DNA from: UBA6624 sp964343345 [NCBI: uncultured bacterium]
GTDB taxonomy: Bacteria; UBP7; UBA6624
DNA length: 7,996 nucleotides
Reading direction: 5' to 3'
Assembly: GCA_964343345.1 (NCBI GenBank)
Contig: CAYFJE010000050.1
Span: forward strand, 1-7,996
Below, piece after piece: positions 6,208 to 7,996 of the stretch. The notes below the pieces were generated by a model, which was not told the origin of the DNA, ran no database searches, and saw nothing but the letters and a program-made list of their open reading frames with translations. Made by a program: the position numbers and the translations under genes. Position 1 is the stretch's first letter; every line of letters begins with the position of its first letter.

Positions 6208-6878
6208 AAAAATCGAAAAGAAGTTTAGAGAACAAACAGAAAGCAGGCTTCAAAGCAGCATCGTTGGATAAGGGTTTAGACATTTTAGCTTCAGCAAAAT
6301 CTGCGAAATTCGATGAATCTGTTGATTTGCATATTTTGCTTTCAATAGATCCGAAACAAGCAGATCAACAAATAAGGGGAACTATGCTTTTGCCACATGG
6401 GACGGGAGATAGTCCTTTGATTGCTGTTGTTGCTGATGGTAAAAATGCTGAAGAGGCAAAGAGTGCTGGTGCTCAAAAAGTTGGTGGAAAAGACTTGATA
6501 GATGAGATTAAATCTGGAAAATTAGATTTTGATGTTTTGTTAGCACATCCTTCAATGATGAGAGATTTAGCTCCTCTTGGAAGAGTATTAGGTCCTAGAG
6601 GGTTAATGCCAAGCCCAAAAGCCGGAACAGTTTCTTCTGACATGAAAGGAACTGTATCTGAGTTTTTAAAAGGTAAACAGAGTTTCAGAAATGATGATGG
6701 TGGGAATGTTCATTTAAAGGTGGGAAAAAAATCTTTCAAGAAAAAAGAATTGCTTGAAAATATACAAATGGCTCATGACACGATAAAGTCAATGAGACCA
6801 TCTTCTGTTAAAGGTACATATATGAAGAAAGTTTCTCTTAGTTTAACAATGGGCCCAGGGGTTAAGGTTGAAATATAA
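6204..6878 (+). CDS. rplA: Large ribosomal subunit protein L1 (uL1)
   Basis: L1 forms the mobile L1 stalk that helps release deacylated tRNA from the E site. The protein has 224 residues (usual about 230). Recognisable segments are a basic N-terminus, AKFDESVDLHILLSIDPKQA, DQQIRGTMLLPHGTG, the domain II core LAPLGRVLGPRGLMPSPKAG, and the C-terminal KGTYMKKVSLSLTMGPGVKV, which is nearly invariant in bacteria. ATG at 6204 lies in ATGA with the rplK stop, and the TAA at the end shares a base with the rplJ start. In E. coli L1 represses its own operon by binding a leader upstream of rplK; here any such site would have to lie within nusG. Confidence 0.97.
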   Translation: MKKSKRSLENKQKAGFKAASLDKGLDILASAKSAKFDESVDLHILLSIDPKQADQQIRGTMLLPHGTGDSPLIAVVADGKNAEEAKSAGAQKVGGKDLIDEIKSGKLDFDVLLAHPSMMRDLAPLGRVLGPRGLMPSPKAGTVSSDMKGTVSEFLKGKQSFRNDDGGNVHLKVGKKSFKKKELLENIQMAHDTIKSMRPSSVKGTYMKKVSLSLTMGPGVKVEI

Positions 6879-7426
6879 TGGCTAGCACAAAAATTTTAAA
6901 TCAGAAAAAAGATAAAGTTTCTAAAAAAGCTTCTTCTGTGAAAGAAAGTACTTTTTTTGGAATTTTCCAAAATTCTCCAATAAGTGTTCAAGACGAAACC
7001 CTTTTTAGAAGAGAAGTTAGGGACCTTGGTGGAAACTTCTCTGTTATGAAAAACACTTTAATGTGGAGAGTTATAGATGAATTGAATTTAAACGATGATG
7101 AAAAAAAGGATTTTAAAGAAACTATAAAAGGACCAATAGCGCATGTTTTGGTGACTGAAGAAAATCCTTTTCCTGTTATCCAAACGATGGTTAAAAGACT
7201 GAAAAGTGATGATTCGTTTAATTTTAAAGCTGGATTGTTAGAGGGCGGGGTTGTTGATTCCAGTTCTTTCTTGAATCTTGCAAAAATAAACAATATCGAA
7301 GATCTCTATGGTCAATTAGTGGGATGTCTTGACTCCCCAGTCTCTGGACTGGTTTGGACTTTAGATGGCGTTCTTTCTAATTTGGTTTGGACTCTTGATG
7401 AAATAGCTAAAAATAAATCTAAATGA
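6878..7426 (+). CDS. rplJ: Large ribosomal subunit protein L10 (uL10)
   Basis: L10 anchors L12 dimers to the 50S stalk base. Its 182 residues include the core FFGIFQNSPISV (26-37), REVRDLGGNFSVMKNTLMWR (45-64), KGPIAHVLV (84-92) and FKAGLLEGGVV (116-126). The N-terminus is rather lysine-rich and divergent. The C-terminal helix contains three consecutive 11-residue units from 147 to 179 that match L12-dimer binding segments. The start shares one base with the rplA stop, and the stop lies 13 bases before rplL. In E. coli, L10 with L12 represses translation by binding a leader between rplA and rplJ; that spacer is absent. Confidence 0.95.
   Translation: MASTKILNQKKDKVSKKASSVKESTFFGIFQNSPISVQDETLFRREVRDLGGNFSVMKNTLMWRVIDELNLNDDEKKDFKETIKGPIAHVLVTEENPFPVIQTMVKRLKSDDSFNFKAGLLEGGVVDSSSFLNLAKINNIEDLYGQLVGCLDSPVSGLVWTLDGVLSNLVWTLDEIAKNKSK
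7316..7414 (+). repeat. Three tandem 33-base repeats in the 3' end of rplJ
   Basis: The three units encode LVGCLDSPVSG, LVWTLDGVLSN and LVWTLDEIAKN (L10 residues 147-157, 158-168, 169-179). The last two are the closest, also in DNA (GGTTTGGACT in both). In known L10 structures each such helix segment holds one L12 dimer. Confidence 0.75.
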
Positions 7427-7439
7427 GGTGGTGTAAATT

Positions 7440-7811
7440 ATGAGCAAAGATAAACTCATTGAAAGTATTGAAAAAATGAAGGTTAGCGAGTTGGTAGAAC
7501 TTGTTGAGGCATTAAAAGAAAAATTTAATGTTCAAGGTTCTCCTGTAGCAATGGCTGCTGCTCCTGCTGCATCGGATGATGCTGGTGGAGATGCTGGTCC
7601 ATCAACTGTTAAGGTGACTCTTAAAGCTGCTGGACAGCAAAAGATAGCTGTTATAAAAGCTGTAAAAAGTGCTTTAGGCCTTGGGCTTAAAGAAGCAAAA
7701 GAACTTGTTGACAAAGCTCCAGTTTCTCTTAAAGAAGGAATTTCTGATTCAGAAGCTGAAGAGATTAAATCAGTATTGGCCGAAGCTGGCGCTGAAATTG
7801 AGATCGAGTAA
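7440..7811 (+). CDS. rplL: Large ribosomal subunit protein L7/L12 (bL12)
   Basis: L12 is the multi-copy stalk protein that recruits and stimulates translation GTPases such as EF-Tu. The 123-residue protein has the usual three parts: an N-terminal dimerisation/L10-binding domain ([20 protein letters not shown]), an Ala/Gly/Asp-rich flexible hinge at about 38-55, and the globular C-terminal domain with [20 protein letters not shown], which contains the factor-binding surface. It is the most typical protein in the window. GAGGTG at 7425-7430, nine bases upstream and overlapping the rplJ stop, is a good ribosome site, stronger than those of rplK, rplA and rplJ. That fits the higher synthesis L12 needs, since several copies go into each ribosome. 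Confidence 0.98.
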   Translation: MSKDKLIESIEKMKVSELVELVEALKEKFNVQGSPVAMAAAPAASDDAGGDAGPSTVKVTLKAAGQQKIAVIKAVKSALGLGLKEAKELVDKAPVSLKEGISDSEAEEIKSVLAEAGAEIEIE

Positions 7812-7819
7812 CAATTTTT

Positions 7820-7856
7820 AATACAAGTTGTATTTTTTACGCATTTTGCGTTTTTT
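7820..7856 (+). terminator. Two tandem short hairpins with T tracts between rplL and rpoB (candidate attenuator)
   Basis: Hairpin 1 is AATAC-AAGTT-GTATT (7820-7834) followed by four more T. Hairpin 2 is ACGCA-TTT-TGCGT (7839-7851) followed directly by five T. Both look like weak intrinsic terminators. E. coli has a partial terminator in the same place, which lets ribosomal proteins be made in excess over RNA polymerase. The stems are only five base pairs, so partial rather than full termination is the more likely role. Confidence 0.5.
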
Positions 7857-7865
7857 AATTTTTAT

Positions 7866-7873
7866 AAAAGGGG
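7866..7873 (+). promoter_or_regulatory. Shine-Dalgarno site of rpoB
   Basis: AAAAGGGG lies six bases before the ATG at 7880 and sets the rpoB start after the hairpin-rich spacer. Confidence 0.65.
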
Positions 7874-7879
7874 TCCGGT

Positions 7880-7996
7880 ATGCCAAAAACAAACAAGAAA
7901 AATAAAACAGAAGAAGCAAAAGATTTTTCTGTACAAAGAAGATTCACTGATGCAATTGAACATGATTTGATTCAGCATCAGAAAAAGAGTTACGAA
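7880..7996 (+). CDS. rpoB: DNA-directed RNA polymerase subunit beta, N-terminus (runs off window)
   Basis: Only 39 codons are visible. After a lysine-rich start (MPKTNKKNKTEEAK) comes FTDAIEHDLIQHQKKSYE, which matches the first conserved helix of bacterial RpoB (pattern DLIxxQxxSYEWF), where the beta subunit begins. The position directly after rplKAJL is the standard location. The start follows a good ribosome site. The rest of the gene, and presumably rpoC, lies beyond the window. Confidence 0.93.
   Translation, partial: MPKTNKKNKTEEAKDFSVQRRFTDAIEHDLIQHQKKSYE

Overview
The window is a stretch of core bacterial chromosome with every gene on the + strand. Coding is dense and the base composition is clearly AT-rich. 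The lptB and lptF genes (lipopolysaccharide export) point to a diderm (Gram-negative-type) bacterium. EF-Tu reads most like versions from the Bacteroidota/Chlorobi (FCB) side of the tree, for example 'VNVP' after the G3 region, '[14 protein letters not shown]' and 'LIYPVAC'. That placement is an impression from motifs, not from a search or tree, and several proteins are divergent enough that a less-studied, possibly streamlined lineage is plausible.

Layout: (1) 2-505, the 3' part of an isopropylmalate/isocitrate dehydrogenase family gene. (2) 551-3074, lptB, an lptF/G permease and an rsmI-like methyltransferase, almost back to back; the first two use GTG and TTG starts. (3) 3132-3373, a cluster of tRNA-Tyr(GTA), tRNA-Gly(TCC) and tRNA-Thr(GGT), none with an encoded CCA, preceded by a plausible extended -10 promoter. 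(4) 3408-7811, tuf, rpmG, secE, nusG, rplK, rplA, rplJ and rplL, tightly packed or overlapping by 1-4 bases. (5) 7880-7996, the start of rpoB, separated from rplL by 68 bases holding two short hairpins followed by T runs.

How the genes work together: the tRNA-tuf-secE-nusG-rplKAJL-rpoB order is the ancient translation/transcription block also known from Escherichia coli (thrU-tyrU-glyT-thrT-tufB, secE-nusG, rplKAJL-rpoBC). It makes the charged-tRNA carrier, the translocon subunit SecE, the transcription factor NusG, the L1 and L11/L10/L12 stalks, and RNA polymerase beta. The lpt genes supply the inner-membrane motor for LPS transport and the rsmI-like gene probably modifies 16S rRNA.

I see no mobile element, CRISPR array, phage gene, defence system or other new multi-gene system. 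The points worth a second look are lineage-specific departures inside conserved proteins: an acidic tail on L11, an insertion in NusG, an L33 with only half of its zinc site, three L12-binding repeats in L10, an insertion and substitutions in EF-Tu, and the absence of the spacers that carry the L1 and L10 autoregulatory leaders in E. coli. No gene-free stretch exceeds 300 bases.
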